DNA of 64,000 nt from Microbulbifer variabilis ATCC 700307 (GCF_000380565.1 NZ_AQYJ01000027.1:310001-374000); one strand, 5' to 3'. Positions 40,188 through 50,071 are shown, numbered from the stretch's first letter. A program made the numbers and translations. Notes: generated by a model from the sequence alone, not told the origin.

Positions 40188-43100
40188 TAAATTTGCAGTC
40201 GAAGAATTTCCTGATCTCAACGCCTATGCCGGCATTGAATCGGATAATAAACTTCGTGTCTGTATTGCAACAGAAGAAATTTTAGGGCCAGTAAGGAATG
40301 GGGGTATCGCTTCAACTTATTACCATTTAGCAAAGGGCTTGGCCGCTCATGGCCATGAAGTACATGTGCTCTATTTAAAAGGGGAAAAAGTTGAAAACGA
40401 AACGCCTGAACATTGGATAGAGCATTTTTCCAGCTTTGGGGTATCCCTTCACTACTTGGCTCACGCAGAAGAGACGATCATAGGTCCCTCACAAAATTGG
40501 CAGAGACGATATAGTGCGGCTTACCGGTGGTTGGCAGAACAAGATCGGTTTCATGTTGTTCATACCTCAGAGTGGCGTGGAGGATTGATCTATGCACTTA
40601 TGGCGAAGAAATTGGGGCTGGCGTTTCAGGAAACTTTATTTATTGTTAAAACCTCTTCCCCGCATCTTTGGAATCGCCACTATCAGATGCAGCCTATCTC
40701 AAAGAGGGAGCTTCTACCGGCAAGTTTTGCCGAACAGAAATGTGTTGAGTTCGCTGATATGGTCATTGGCGGTAGTGCTCACTTACTTTGTTTTATGCGT
40801 TATGTTGGTTATAAACTTCCATATGCTTCCTATGTACAACCAAATATCTTAGATTTTTCCGAAGTACATGTAGATGATCTACGCCCTGATAGAAAGCCTG
40901 GTGACCTTGTTAAAACCCAGGAACTAACTTTCTTTGGTCGGCTAGAGATGCGAAAAGGTATTGAACTTTTCTGCAATGCACTTGACCTTCTGGAACGTGC
41001 TGGGAATCCACCAGCCAAGGTGAATTTTCTTGGTAAGTATGGTGAGGCACTCCCCAATCAGAAAAATGAGAAGGTTTCAGATTATATCGAACGAAAAGCT
41101 TTGTCATGGAGCTTTGAAGTTAATTGCATAACGGATTGTAATCAACCGGAGGCTCTGTCTTTTTTATGTTCTAGAGATATGATAGCTATTATGCCTTCGC
41201 TAATTGAAAATTCCACCATGGCTGTATATGAGGCTTTAGAAAATAATATTCCCTTTATAGCCACTCGTGTTGGTGGCACACCTGAACTTATAAATGTAGA
41301 AGACCATGATACTTGTCTTATCGCTCCATACGCCCATGAGCTCGCTGAGAGATTAAGTAAAGTTCTTGAAAATGGACATAGAGTGGCTCATAGCAGCTTT
41401 GACAATAAAAAAAATCTAGATGTGTGGTATGGATTTCATGCTTATCTTGCTGATTTGTTTGCTGAGTATCAAGGTAGTGATGCCATTTACAAAGCTATAA
41501 ATATTAAAGCCGAGGAACCAGAGATCATTAATGAGGCCGTAACACCACGTTTAGAAGTATTGGTCTTGTTGCGTGAAGCGAGTAATACGATAGAATTTGC
41601 GGAATCCTTGATAAGTGATAAACCTGACTCTGTCAAATTTATAATAATTGACCCGGCCTTGGAGGAAATTGCAATACAGGCCTGTGATTTACTCCAAGAA
41701 TCGGGCATAGACTCAAAAGTTATTGATTTTATCGGCTTTCCTGCGGGCATTGCGTTTGATTGCAGCTTAAAGGAGAGCAACTCCGATGCTTGTATATTAT
41801 GTGATGGTACAGCGTCAAGATTTGTTTTAGGATTTTGTACAGCATTACGCAAGACTCTCTTGCTAGGACAGAATTATCTTATTACAAGTTTCCTTTCTCT
41901 CCCTGACAACAAAATTGTAATGCCAATTGGAAGTGATATTGTTTCAGAAATATCATTTGGAAACTCTATCGGAACGAATGTTGTCTGCATTCCTAAAGCT
42001 GTATCTGTCAAGGTCGGAGATTTACTACCATATGATATTCGTTATGGTTTGTTGCAAGAGTATATTTTAAGGGCAAGTAAGGATTACGGACTGGAGTTAA
42101 TGGTAATTCCTGAATGCTATTTAGAGAGTGAATGTTACTTAGAGGAGCTTGAAGATTCTCAGCATAATGCCAATTCAATATATCTTCGCTCAATGCCTTT
42201 GATAGAAAACGAAAACATAGCTTACCGGAAGCTTGCTCTTCTTCCTGGATCACAAGTAGTTGGATCGAGACTGAAACCAGCACTTTATCGAGATAAACAA
42301 CGACATGAGGAAGAAGCTGTATGGCTTGTGCACGCCGATAGACCTAGAAAGATGAAAAATCGGAATCCAAGAGTTGTCGTTGGCTTAGATGAAAGAAATT
42401 CTCATCTGCTTTGTGTTGCAAATGGTATAGGAAAAAGACAGCTTATAGTAAATGGAGAGAGCCAGTCGATTTCTTTTGAAAAAAAAGAAGATGATCTGAC
42501 TTTACATAGATTTCCTATACCTGATAGCTGGGAGGAAGGGGAACGTTTTAATATTAAATTCATTTTAGAAGAAAATGAAATGAGTTATACCCGATTTATT
42601 CGGGTTATTAAGTTATCAAAAAATGTTTTTGCAGCAATTTCTGGGAGCCCTATTTTAAATGAACTGGCCGTTGAAGAACTATTTAATCAAAAGTTAAGCT
42701 GGAGCCTTTTCTCTAAAAATGAACAATCTAATTTTGATGAGTTAAATTCTGGTGAAATGCACCAATATAGTTCAGAAAATGGTGAATTTAATCACTTGGA
42801 AGGAACTGAAGTCAGTGAAGTGAATAGTGATAAGCACTCTATAGAAGTATCTGATTCTGAACATGATTTTGCCAAAATTATTTATGATCAAAATAAAGCG
42901 GAAGAGCATGGGGTTAAATCAAGGTTCAGCTTCCAGATGTTAATGCAAAAGTCTGGTACAACTCTACAACGTTTAATGAAGGGGTATACAGGCTCTCCAA
43001 TCAAGGGATCAATCCCACCCCGTGAACTTTTTGCAATTGATCCTCGTTCTATAGAGGGTTGGGCTTGGGACAGAAGCAACATAACACGTAATCTAGTTGT

Positions 43101-43326
43101 TGTTTTGGAACTTAATGGAACTGTGATCGCAGAGGCTACTGCTAACCGTTATATTGAGCGATTTGGTACGAGGAATCCAAAGCTGGCTTGGTATGGTTTT
43201 AGGTTTGCATTAACCCCTGATATTAAGCAAGAAAACTCTGAAATTACGATACGTGTAAAGGAAAATGGGTTAATTTTAAGAAATGGGCGTCTACGTTACC
43301 TCAAGCAAATGTTAGTAGCGATGTAA
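40177..43326 (+). CDS. large GT4 glycosyltransferase with a degenerate GT2-like middle and extra C-terminal domains
   Basis: A 1049-residue cytoplasmic-looking protein. Residues 25-430 are a GT-B family 4 transferase: NGGIASTYYHLAKGLAAHGHEV at the N-lobe, FFGRLEMRKGIELF, and the EX7E motif at Glu344/Glu352 (IENSTMAVYE) followed by TRVGGTPELI. Residues about 457-690 align with the GT2 half of the next gene but lack its active site: DDGS is replaced by IDPA (491-494) and the DDD box by CDGT (542-545). Residues 690-850 are unassigned, 850-930 look disordered, and the last 100 (from about 945) form a small beta-rich module (GWAWDRSNITRNLVVVLELNG). Donor and acceptor are unknown. Confidence 0.75.
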   Translation: MQIDKFAVEEFPDLNAYAGIESDNKLRVCIATEEILGPVRNGGIASTYYHLAKGLAAHGHEVHVLYLKGEKVENETPEHWIEHFSSFGVSLHYLAHAEETIIGPSQNWQRRYSAAYRWLAEQDRFHVVHTSEWRGGLIYALMAKKLGLAFQETLFIVKTSSPHLWNRHYQMQPISKRELLPASFAEQKCVEFADMVIGGSAHLLCFMRYVGYKLPYASYVQPNILDFSEVHVDDLRPDRKPGDLVKTQELTFFGRLEMRKGIELFCNALDLLERAGNPPAKVNFLGKYGEALPNQKNEKVSDYIERKALSWSFEVNCITDCNQPEALSFLCSRDMIAIMPSLIENSTMAVYEALENNIPFIATRVGGTPELINVEDHDTCLIAPYAHELAERLSKVLENGHRVAHSSFDNKKNLDVWYGFHAYLADLFAEYQGSDAIYKAINIKAEEPEIINEAVTPRLEVLVLLREASNTIEFAESLISDKPDSVKFIIIDPALEEIAIQACDLLQESGIDSKVIDFIGFPAGIAFDCSLKESNSDACILCDGTASRFVLGFCTALRKTLLLGQNYLITSFLSLPDNKIVMPIGSDIVSEISFGNSIGTNVVCIPKAVSVKVGDLLPYDIRYGLLQEYILRASKDYGLELMVIPECYLESECYLEELEDSQHNANSIYLRSMPLIENENIAYRKLALLPGSQVVGSRLKPALYRDKQRHEEEAVWLVHADRPRKMKNRNPRVVVGLDERNSHLLCVANGIGKRQLIVNGESQSISFEKKEDDLTLHRFPIPDSWEEGERFNIKFILEENEMSYTRFIRVIKLSKNVFAAISGSPILNELAVEELFNQKLSWSLFSKNEQSNFDELNSGEMHQYSSENGEFNHLEGTEVSEVNSDKHSIEVSDSEHDFAKIIYDQNKAEEHGVKSRFSFQMLMQKSGTTLQRLMKGYTGSPIKGSIPPRELFAIDPRSIEGWAWDRSNITRNLVVVLELNGTVIAEATANRYIERFGTRNPKLAWYGFRFALTPDIKQENSEITIRVKENGLILRNGRLRYLKQMLVAM

Positions 43327-43338
43327 GGCCGCCATATA

Positions 43339-45447
43339 ATGAAAGAACTTCATCAGGATATCAAATTTGAAGATACCCTGAGGTTAAGGCGTATCTGCAT
43401 AATAACAGAAGATATTTTTGGCCCAATAAAAAATGGAGGCATAGGAACCGCTTATTATCATCTGGCCGTTTTTTTACAGCGTTCTGGGCATAAAGTTACT
43501 ATCTGCTTTGTAAATGGCTTAGCAAAAAACCCTATAAAGATGCAAAGAACCAAGAGTTTTTTTGAAAAATATAATATTGATTTTTTTAGTATCGCCCCGC
43601 AAATTCTTGCAAAAACTGCAATGGCTCGAACTATGGCAATGCCATATGCAGCTTATGAATGGCTTAAGCAACACGAAAATTGTTTTGATGTTGTCCATGT
43701 TTCAGAGTGGCGAGGCATGGCATATATTGCTCTACTGGCTAAGAAACTTGGTATTGCATTTCAGAATATGCATTTTGCTGTAAAGGGATCCTCTCCCACG
43801 CTATGGTCTGCTGAGGGAAATCAACAGTTCCTTAAGGAGGAACGGCAGCTCGGTTGGGTTTTTATGGAGCGTAAAAGTGCTGAAATGGCGGATACGCTTA
43901 TTTGTGGCAGCAACCACCTTTTTCAATGGATGGTAAGAAATAAATATAATCTTCCTGAGCGGAGCTTTTATTGGCCGAATGTCTTTATCGATGACCTGAT
44001 GCCAGATAGAAAAAAAAATAACAGTAAAATTATATCGGTTACTCGAGAGTGGGTGTTCTTTGGGCGTTTAGAGCCTCGGAAGGGAATTATATTATTTGTA
44101 AATGCCCTTAATACTCTTTCTGTAAAGGGAATAAAGCTGCCAAAAATAACTTTTTTAGGTGGACTTTCTCATCGTTTTGATGCTCGTAAATTTATTGAGG
44201 AAAATCAAGGTAACTGGAAAACTAAAATTGAATATAAAAGTAATTTTAACTCGCTGGAAGCTGTAGAATACCTGAGTGGAGATGGACGCCTAGCTATTAT
44301 CCCTGCTTTGTTGGAGAACTCGCCCATTGCAGTATACGAATGTCTTGCTGCTCGTATACCATTTATTGCGGCGGACACCGGTGGCACATCCGAGTTACTA
44401 GATAAAAAGAGTGTTGAAAAAATACTTTTTAAACCTAACCATATTTCCCTTGCAAATAAACTGGCAGTTCATATAAAGGAGCTTCCTTGTCCAGGTATAA
44501 AGCATGAACGGTTGAGTAAATCTATTAAAGTCTGGGAACAGTGGCATGGCCAAGAGCACCTAGTTTCAATTAAAAAGACTAAATCTACCGCTGTTTTACC
44601 TCTTATTTCAATATGCGTAACTCACTACGAGAGACCAGATCTTCTTGATCAGGCCTTAAATAGTATAGATAGACAAAGTTATAAAAATGTTGAAGTAATT
44701 ATTGTCGATGACGGTAGTGTTTCTGATAATACATTGAAAGCTCTCAAGATTTTTGAAGACCGCTATAAAGATAGGGGTTGGCAATTTATTTATCAGGAAA
44801 ACAGATATGTAGGTGCTGCGCGGAATACTGCAGCAAGGAATGCCAATGGTGACTATCTTCTGTTTTTTGATGATGATAATGTCATGATGCAAGATATGGT
44901 AGACAAGTTAGTCCGTGCGGCAATCTTTTCAGGTATTGATTGCTTAACTTGTAGTTCTATTAGATTTAGTGGTGCAGGAGAGCCAAATACAGCTGAGAGT
45001 AAACTCGGAACCCAGATTCGTTTTATGGGGCCAGCTAAAGCTTGGGCGACTAAGGTGAATATTGTTGGGGATGCAACTTGCTTAATAAAAACTTCCCTTT
45101 TCAAAAAATATGGAGGTTATACAGAGAGATATAGAACCGGGAAAGATGATATTGAGTTTTATAGCAAGCTAATTTTTGAAAAAGTAAAGATATCTTACTA
45201 CCCAGACCCATTATATTACTATCGAACCAGTAAAAATTCTATGAAAGAGAGGAACCATTTCCAAGAGGAGGGGGAATTCCGTCAAATTAGCCCTTATTTA
45301 AAAGGATTGGATTCTGAGGACAAAAGCCTTCTATTGTTTAGAAAACAGCAGAAAGAAAACAATAAAGCTAAAGCTGCGAAGTATAAGCCGGGTATTATAC
45401 AGAAAACGATGCGAAGATTGCGTAAATTCGTCAGGGTGAAAGTTTGA
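43339..45447 (+). CDS. bifunctional GT4-GT2 glycosyltransferase
   Basis: A 702-residue fusion. Residues 15-405 are a GT4 domain closely related to that of the upstream gene (NGGIGTAYYHLAVFLQRSGH; FFGRLEPRKGI; EX7E Glu326/Glu334; GGTSELL). Residues 421-650 are an intact GT2 (GT-A) domain: SICVTHYERPDLLDQALNSI, DDGS at 457-460 and the metal-binding DDDN at 511-514. A GKDDIEFYSKL block follows near the acceptor site. It ends with a basic tail. The two halves probably add successive sugars. It lies 12 bases after the 1049-residue gene and overlaps the next by four bases (TTGA), so the operon is tightly coupled. Confidence 0.85.
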   Translation: MKELHQDIKFEDTLRLRRICIITEDIFGPIKNGGIGTAYYHLAVFLQRSGHKVTICFVNGLAKNPIKMQRTKSFFEKYNIDFFSIAPQILAKTAMARTMAMPYAAYEWLKQHENCFDVVHVSEWRGMAYIALLAKKLGIAFQNMHFAVKGSSPTLWSAEGNQQFLKEERQLGWVFMERKSAEMADTLICGSNHLFQWMVRNKYNLPERSFYWPNVFIDDLMPDRKKNNSKIISVTREWVFFGRLEPRKGIILFVNALNTLSVKGIKLPKITFLGGLSHRFDARKFIEENQGNWKTKIEYKSNFNSLEAVEYLSGDGRLAIIPALLENSPIAVYECLAARIPFIAADTGGTSELLDKKSVEKILFKPNHISLANKLAVHIKELPCPGIKHERLSKSIKVWEQWHGQEHLVSIKKTKSTAVLPLISICVTHYERPDLLDQALNSIDRQSYKNVEVIIVDDGSVSDNTLKALKIFEDRYKDRGWQFIYQENRYVGAARNTAARNANGDYLLFFDDDNVMMQDMVDKLVRAAIFSGIDCLTCSSIRFSGAGEPNTAESKLGTQIRFMGPAKAWATKVNIVGDATCLIKTSLFKKYGGYTERYRTGKDDIEFYSKLIFEKVKISYYPDPLYYYRTSKNSMKERNHFQEEGEFRQISPYLKGLDSEDKSLLLFRKQQKENNKAKAAKYKPGIIQKTMRRLRKFVRVKV

Positions 45448-46682
45448 AGTCCATTAAGCTTATCGAAGCAGCAAAAGACACTACTTTCCCACTCATTTGT
45501 GTTTTCCGAGACGAGCTAGATATCTTACCTGTATTTCTTCATCATTATCGTTCTTTAGGCGTTACATGTTTTCACTTGGTAGATACTGGTAGCACTGATA
45601 ATTCCATTGATTATTTATTGAAACAGAAAGATGTTCAACTTTATACGGTTGATGGAGGTTACCCTCAGGCTAATGCAGGGGTTGATTGGGTTAATAAAAT
45701 CGCCAAGGAATATTGTTTGGGAAAGTGGACCCTTGTAGTTGATGCCGATGAGTTTCTTCAGTTACCTGCAAAAAGCAATCAAGTTTCATTGGATCAGACC
45801 ACCCGCTGTATGCAAAAGGAGTTGGCTTTTGCCCTATATACACCACTGATCGATTTTTTTAGTGATAATTTACAGGGAGATCCTACTAATGCAGAAACTC
45901 TTGCTGAGTTGATGGCTATAGCTCCTAATTGTGTTCCATATAAAAGTTATATAAAGAAGCGTATACAGGCTTTCCCTTTCTTTGAGATTCGCTCTAGAGC
46001 CAGAGCACAGATATCAGGCATTTCCAACTATTTTGTAAAATCCTATAAAATACCCCTTGTGTATTGGCGACCAGATTTTCAATATATACGTTCAACACAT
46101 GCGTGTACTCCGATACCCTTAAGTGATAACTGTGCATATCTTTTCCATTTTAAGTTTCGAGCTGGCTTCAAGAAAAGGCTGGAAAGAGAGTTGAAAAATC
46201 CGGATCGGATGAATGCAGATGTGTATTATATTTCAAAATCTATAATAAAAAATCAGGAATCTATTCCTAAGTACACATTGGATTTACGTACGATGAACGG
46301 GTTCCAGGGAAGTGACTGGCTGTCACCGCCGGATTTTAATAATGATTGGCAGATTGAGAATCAGTCCAAAGCTCATTACTTCGAATTAATGACAAACCAA
46401 AAGATTCCATCTGAAAGCTATCTCGCTGATAACCTGACCCGCTTGACAAAATCATTTAGTTGGCGAATTAGTAAACCTGTAAGAGGGTTTTTGTTTAATC
46501 GTGGGGTGTTACGACATGACCACTATCCCGAACGGCTTGAGCGGGATCACCCTTTGGCAGATCAGACCATTGCCATCTACGAGTCATTCTGGTGGTTAGT
46601 CACGGGAATCTTTCGGCTTCCTGTAGCAATGTACCGTGCCATTCTCTGGCACAAGTTGGGAGGGCGCAGGCGATCTAAATAA
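45444..46682 (+). CDS. glycosyltransferase family 2 protein (Glyco_tranf_2_4/GT92-like)
   Basis: This 412-residue GT-A-fold protein has ICVFRDELDILPVFLHHYRSLGV (19-40), DTGSTDNS (47-54) and the metal-binding DADEF (100-104), the pattern of the Glyco_tranf_2_4 family found in capsule and exopolysaccharide loci. A hydrophobic C-terminal stretch (IYESFWWLVTGIFRLPVAMYRAILW) may attach it to the membrane. The TTG start at 45444 overlaps the previous stop (TTGA). It is the last gene of the glycan operon, just ahead of a bidirectional terminator. Confidence 0.82.
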   Translation: MKSIKLIEAAKDTTFPLICVFRDELDILPVFLHHYRSLGVTCFHLVDTGSTDNSIDYLLKQKDVQLYTVDGGYPQANAGVDWVNKIAKEYCLGKWTLVVDADEFLQLPAKSNQVSLDQTTRCMQKELAFALYTPLIDFFSDNLQGDPTNAETLAELMAIAPNCVPYKSYIKKRIQAFPFFEIRSRARAQISGISNYFVKSYKIPLVYWRPDFQYIRSTHACTPIPLSDNCAYLFHFKFRAGFKKRLERELKNPDRMNADVYYISKSIIKNQESIPKYTLDLRTMNGFQGSDWLSPPDFNNDWQIENQSKAHYFELMTNQKIPSESYLADNLTRLTKSFSWRISKPVRGFLFNRGVLRHDHYPERLERDHPLADQTIAIYESFWWLVTGIFRLPVAMYRAILWHKLGGRRRSK

Positions 46683-46700
46683 TATAATTTCAAGCCAAAT

Positions 46701-46731
46701 AAAAAGGCCGGGGATGTTTCCCGGCCTTTTG
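46701..46731. terminator. bidirectional rho-independent terminator
   Basis: AAAAGGCCGGG (46702-46712) pairs with CCCGGCCTTTT (46720-46730) around a seven-base loop. The A- and T-runs serve both the rightward glycan operon and the leftward amidohydrolase gene. It also marks the right edge of the AT-rich region. Confidence 0.92.
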
Positions 46732-46756
46732 TTAACACCTCAGTATATGGTTGAGA

Positions 46757-49700
46757 TCAGTGCACCCAGTGGTGGCGCTCCATTTTTTCTTCTACCGCTT
46801 TCGCAGTAGGAGCAGGCATCGCACTGATAGGCAGGCGTTCGTGGAAGAATGCCAAGCGTTCGCCAGCACCGACTTCGTTCATGGTTTCCGCTTCGAACAC
46901 ACGGCCATTAATTACCGTATAGGTAATGTTTTCGGACAGGCGTAGATTGTCCAATGGATTGCCATCAATCACGATCAGGTCAGCTAGCTTTCCTGCTTCG
47001 ATACTACCGATATCGCTATCCATACCCAGGTAGCGAGCGCCGTCGATGGTACCGGCGCGGAAGGCTTCCCAGGGGGTAAAACCGCCCTGCTCCATCATCC
47101 ACATCTCCCAGTGCGCCCCCAGTCCTTCGCGCTGGCCGTGGGCGCCGATATGTACGGTGACACCTTCATCGCGCAGCTGCTTGGCCTGGCGGGCCACATT
47201 AAAGTGGTTGTAGTGGGCATCTGGCGCAGTGGGGCGACGGATAGAACGAGGGTTAACGATAAAGTCGGGGGTAAAGCGGGTCAGGCGCTCGTTTTTCCAT
47301 ACTTCGGTACGGTCATACCAATACTCCTCACCCCAGAGACCGCCGTAGGCCACGACGAAAGTCGGCGTATAACCCACCTGGGTTTGGCTCCACAGTTGTT
47401 CCACATCGCCGTAAACATTGGCGATTGGCAGTGAGTGCTCGATACCGGTATGCCCATCCACAATCATATTCATATTGTGTTGGTACTTACCGCCGCCCTC
47501 GGGCACCACCATAATGCCGGCTTCGCGAGCTGCCTGCAGCACCTGCTGGCGCTGGTCGCGGCGGGGCTGATTGTAGCTCTTCACCGAGATGGCGCCCATT
47601 TCTTTTAGGCGGTTCACATGGAACTGGGCATCTTCCAGAGAGTTGATTTTGGCTTTGTAGCCCGGGCCTTTGGCGCCGTAGAGGATGGTGCCGGTAGAGA
47701 AAATACGCGGCCCGGTAATCAGGCCGGCCTTTTGCATTTCTGCGGCGGAGAAGATCTCGCTGCTGTCATTGGAGGGGTCGTGAATGGTGGTCACGCCAAA
47801 TGCCAGGCTGGAGAACAGATTCCAGTTCTGCTGCGGGATAATTTCTTCGCGCCCTTGGGCACCGTGGGCATGGGCGTCAATCAGTCCAGGCAATACGGTT
47901 TTGCCGGTAATATCAATGCGCTTCGCTTCAGCGGGGATTTCCACTTCTGCTGCCGGACCCACCGCGACAATGCGGTTGCCCCGGAACAGAACCACGCCAT
48001 CCTCGATAATTTCACGGGTGTTCTCCGCATCGCGCATAGTGACGACTTTGCCGCCGGTCAGGGCAACGAGACCTGCGCGATTGTCGAAGGGTTGCTCAAA
48101 GCTCAGGTCAATACCTTCGGAGACCGGTTCTGGCAGCGCCTCAGGGGCACCGGCGACAAACTCGAAGGCATCCTTAAGTTCGCGTTCGAACAACTTAGGT
48201 CCGTGAGCCCAGCCCAAGGTTTCGCTATCGGCGGACCAGTGCAGGTTTTCACCGGCGCGCTTGGATACCTGGGTGACTTTAACCGCTTTGCTGTCGGGGC
48301 CGATCACCTCGGATTTGCCGGTGTGCATAAAGGGAGCAACGAAGGCTCTGAAGTCCTGGGTGAAGGCGACCCACTTGCCGTCCGGGGACAGTCGGAAGGA
48401 GGTGATCTCCGCCCCGTGGAGGTGCTCGCGCTCATCTTTGCCTTCCAAGTTGGTGCTCTTCAACACACGCTTACCACCGTTGGCGCCAACGTATTCAGAG
48501 AAGTAAATACGGTCATCGGTGGCGCCGAAATGCGGCTCATAGCCAGACTTCACGACTCGTCGCTGCCAGTCACCATCGGCGTCTGCAAGATAGATACCCG
48601 GCTCTAATGAGTATTCGGGGCTCAGCAGGTAGCCGCCGGTAAAGCGACGGTAAGCCACCGCATCACCGCTGGGGGAGAAAGTTGGCTCTACGTATAGACC
48701 GCGTTGTTCGGTGATGTTTTTGCCGCGACCGTTACGAGCGGAAACCACGCGTACATGGCCAAGTTTTTGGTCATCCCAGGTGACATAGGTAATCTCGCGG
48801 CCGTCGCGGGACCAGCTGGGGTAGAACTCAAAGTGGTCATTTTGGCGAGTCAGGCGGCGGTGCTCACCGCTGTCGATATCCTGGATATAAATCTTGCCCA
48901 AGGCCTGGAAAGCGACCTGCTTGCCGTTGGGAGACTTTTGCGCCCAGCGAATCATCTTCACATCGAAGGTTTCAGGGGCCACTTCGACAGGGAAGCGTAC
49001 CGCGTCGGCGACCTGCTTCTCTACCTTCACATGGGCTTCAATTGGCGCGACGCTGTCACCGTTTATTGAAATGCGCAGGAATTTACCGCCGGTCCATACG
49101 ATCAGCGATTCGCCATCGGGCATCCAATCGTACTGCACATAGTTGCCGTGCGGGCCGAAGATTTCCTGCAGGTCGCGCTCAAGACCGGAATAAACCGGGG
49201 TTTCGAGGCCGGTGTTAAGGTCTTTCAGAAATAGGGAAGTCTGGTTGTCCTGGCGTCGGATAAAGGCCAGCTTGCTGCCGTCTGGAGAGGGTACAGGAGC
49301 TACTGCACCGCCGGGGCCGGAGATAAAGGTTTCCTCTTCACCGTCCTGCAGGTCGTAGCGCTTGATCGCAAAAATTTCCTTGGTGGAGTTCTTATTGTAT
49401 TCCCATACGGTACCCGGTGTGGTGTCGATGGAATAATAGACGTAGCGTCCGTCTGGGGAGAAAGCCGGGTCGGCAATGTTTTTCTGGGCGATATCGCCAC
49501 CAATGCGCTCTTTCAGTTGGCGGCCTTCACCTCCACCATAGTGGTACATCCAGATCTCACCGGCGGGGATACTGCGCCCGGACATAAATCCTTTGCGTGC
49601 CACCAGGTACTGGCCATCTGGACTCCAATTCGGCGAGTGCAGCAGGTTTTCCTTTTCAGTTGTGAGCTGACGTAGGTTTTCTCCATTGCGATCCATGAGC

Positions 49701-50071
49701 CAGATATTGTCGGCGCCGTCTCGGTCGCTGATAAACACAATAGTCTTGCCATCTGGGCTGAAGCGAGGCTGCATATTCCAGGCGATTTCATTGGTCAAGG
49801 CTACAGCTTCACCACCGGCGACGGGCACAGTGTAGATATCGCCGAGCATATCGAAGAGGATGGTTTTGCCATCCGGGCTGATATCCAGGTTGCTCCAGGT
49901 AGTCTCGCGGGTATCCAGCTGGATTGGCTTAAATTCATAAGCCGGCTTGTTGATATCCCAGGATTGTTCTTCCTTTGGGCTTTCTGCTGTCGCCGCTAGT
50001 GGCAAAGCCAGTGCCAAGGCCGTCAGTGCCAATAGATGGCGCTTCGGTTTTATCTGCTTGATTGTATTCAT
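46757..50071 (-). CDS. secreted TolB-like beta-propeller/amidohydrolase fusion protein
   Basis: A 1104-residue exported protein. A signal peptide (residues 1-30, basic start then LLALTALALALPLAATA) is followed by repeated PD40/TolB-like blades (SPDGKTILF, SPDGKTIVFISDRDG, SPDGQYLVA, SPDGRYVYYS and others, about 45-630). The metal-dependent hydrolase domain (about 665-1080) carries VLPGLIDAHAHG with the HxH pair at 734-736. It ends with the SIEAGKLADLIVIDGNPL strand. It is likely a periplasmic amidase or peptidase-like hydrolase; the substrate is unknown. ATG 50071 has GGGGGG about ten bases upstream and starts the signal peptide; an upstream ATG at 50098 would spoil it. Confidence 0.88.
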   Translation of the reverse strand: MNTIKQIKPKRHLLALTALALALPLAATAESPKEEQSWDINKPAYEFKPIQLDTRETTWSNLDISPDGKTILFDMLGDIYTVPVAGGEAVALTNEIAWNMQPRFSPDGKTIVFISDRDGADNIWLMDRNGENLRQLTTEKENLLHSPNWSPDGQYLVARKGFMSGRSIPAGEIWMYHYGGGEGRQLKERIGGDIAQKNIADPAFSPDGRYVYYSIDTTPGTVWEYNKNSTKEIFAIKRYDLQDGEEETFISGPGGAVAPVPSPDGSKLAFIRRQDNQTSLFLKDLNTGLETPVYSGLERDLQEIFGPHGNYVQYDWMPDGESLIVWTGGKFLRISINGDSVAPIEAHVKVEKQVADAVRFPVEVAPETFDVKMIRWAQKSPNGKQVAFQALGKIYIQDIDSGEHRRLTRQNDHFEFYPSWSRDGREITYVTWDDQKLGHVRVVSARNGRGKNITEQRGLYVEPTFSPSGDAVAYRRFTGGYLLSPEYSLEPGIYLADADGDWQRRVVKSGYEPHFGATDDRIYFSEYVGANGGKRVLKSTNLEGKDEREHLHGAEITSFRLSPDGKWVAFTQDFRAFVAPFMHTGKSEVIGPDSKAVKVTQVSKRAGENLHWSADSETLGWAHGPKLFERELKDAFEFVAGAPEALPEPVSEGIDLSFEQPFDNRAGLVALTGGKVVTMRDAENTREIIEDGVVLFRGNRIVAVGPAAEVEIPAEAKRIDITGKTVLPGLIDAHAHGAQGREEIIPQQNWNLFSSLAFGVTTIHDPSNDSSEIFSAAEMQKAGLITGPRIFSTGTILYGAKGPGYKAKINSLEDAQFHVNRLKEMGAISVKSYNQPRRDQRQQVLQAAREAGIMVVPEGGGKYQHNMNMIVDGHTGIEHSLPIANVYGDVEQLWSQTQVGYTPTFVVAYGGLWGEEYWYDRTEVWKNERLTRFTPDFIVNPRSIRRPTAPDAHYNHFNVARQAKQLRDEGVTVHIGAHGQREGLGAHWEMWMMEQGGFTPWEAFRAGTIDGARYLGMDSDIGSIEAGKLADLIVIDGNPLDNLRLSENITYTVINGRVFEAETMNEVGAGERLAFFHERLPISAMPAPTAKAVEEKMERHHWVH

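Noticed and set aside
47618-48607. A 329-codon plus-strand open frame inside the amidohydrolase gene
   Set aside because: Antisense shadow; the minus-strand protein has a signal peptide, repeats and a metal motif.
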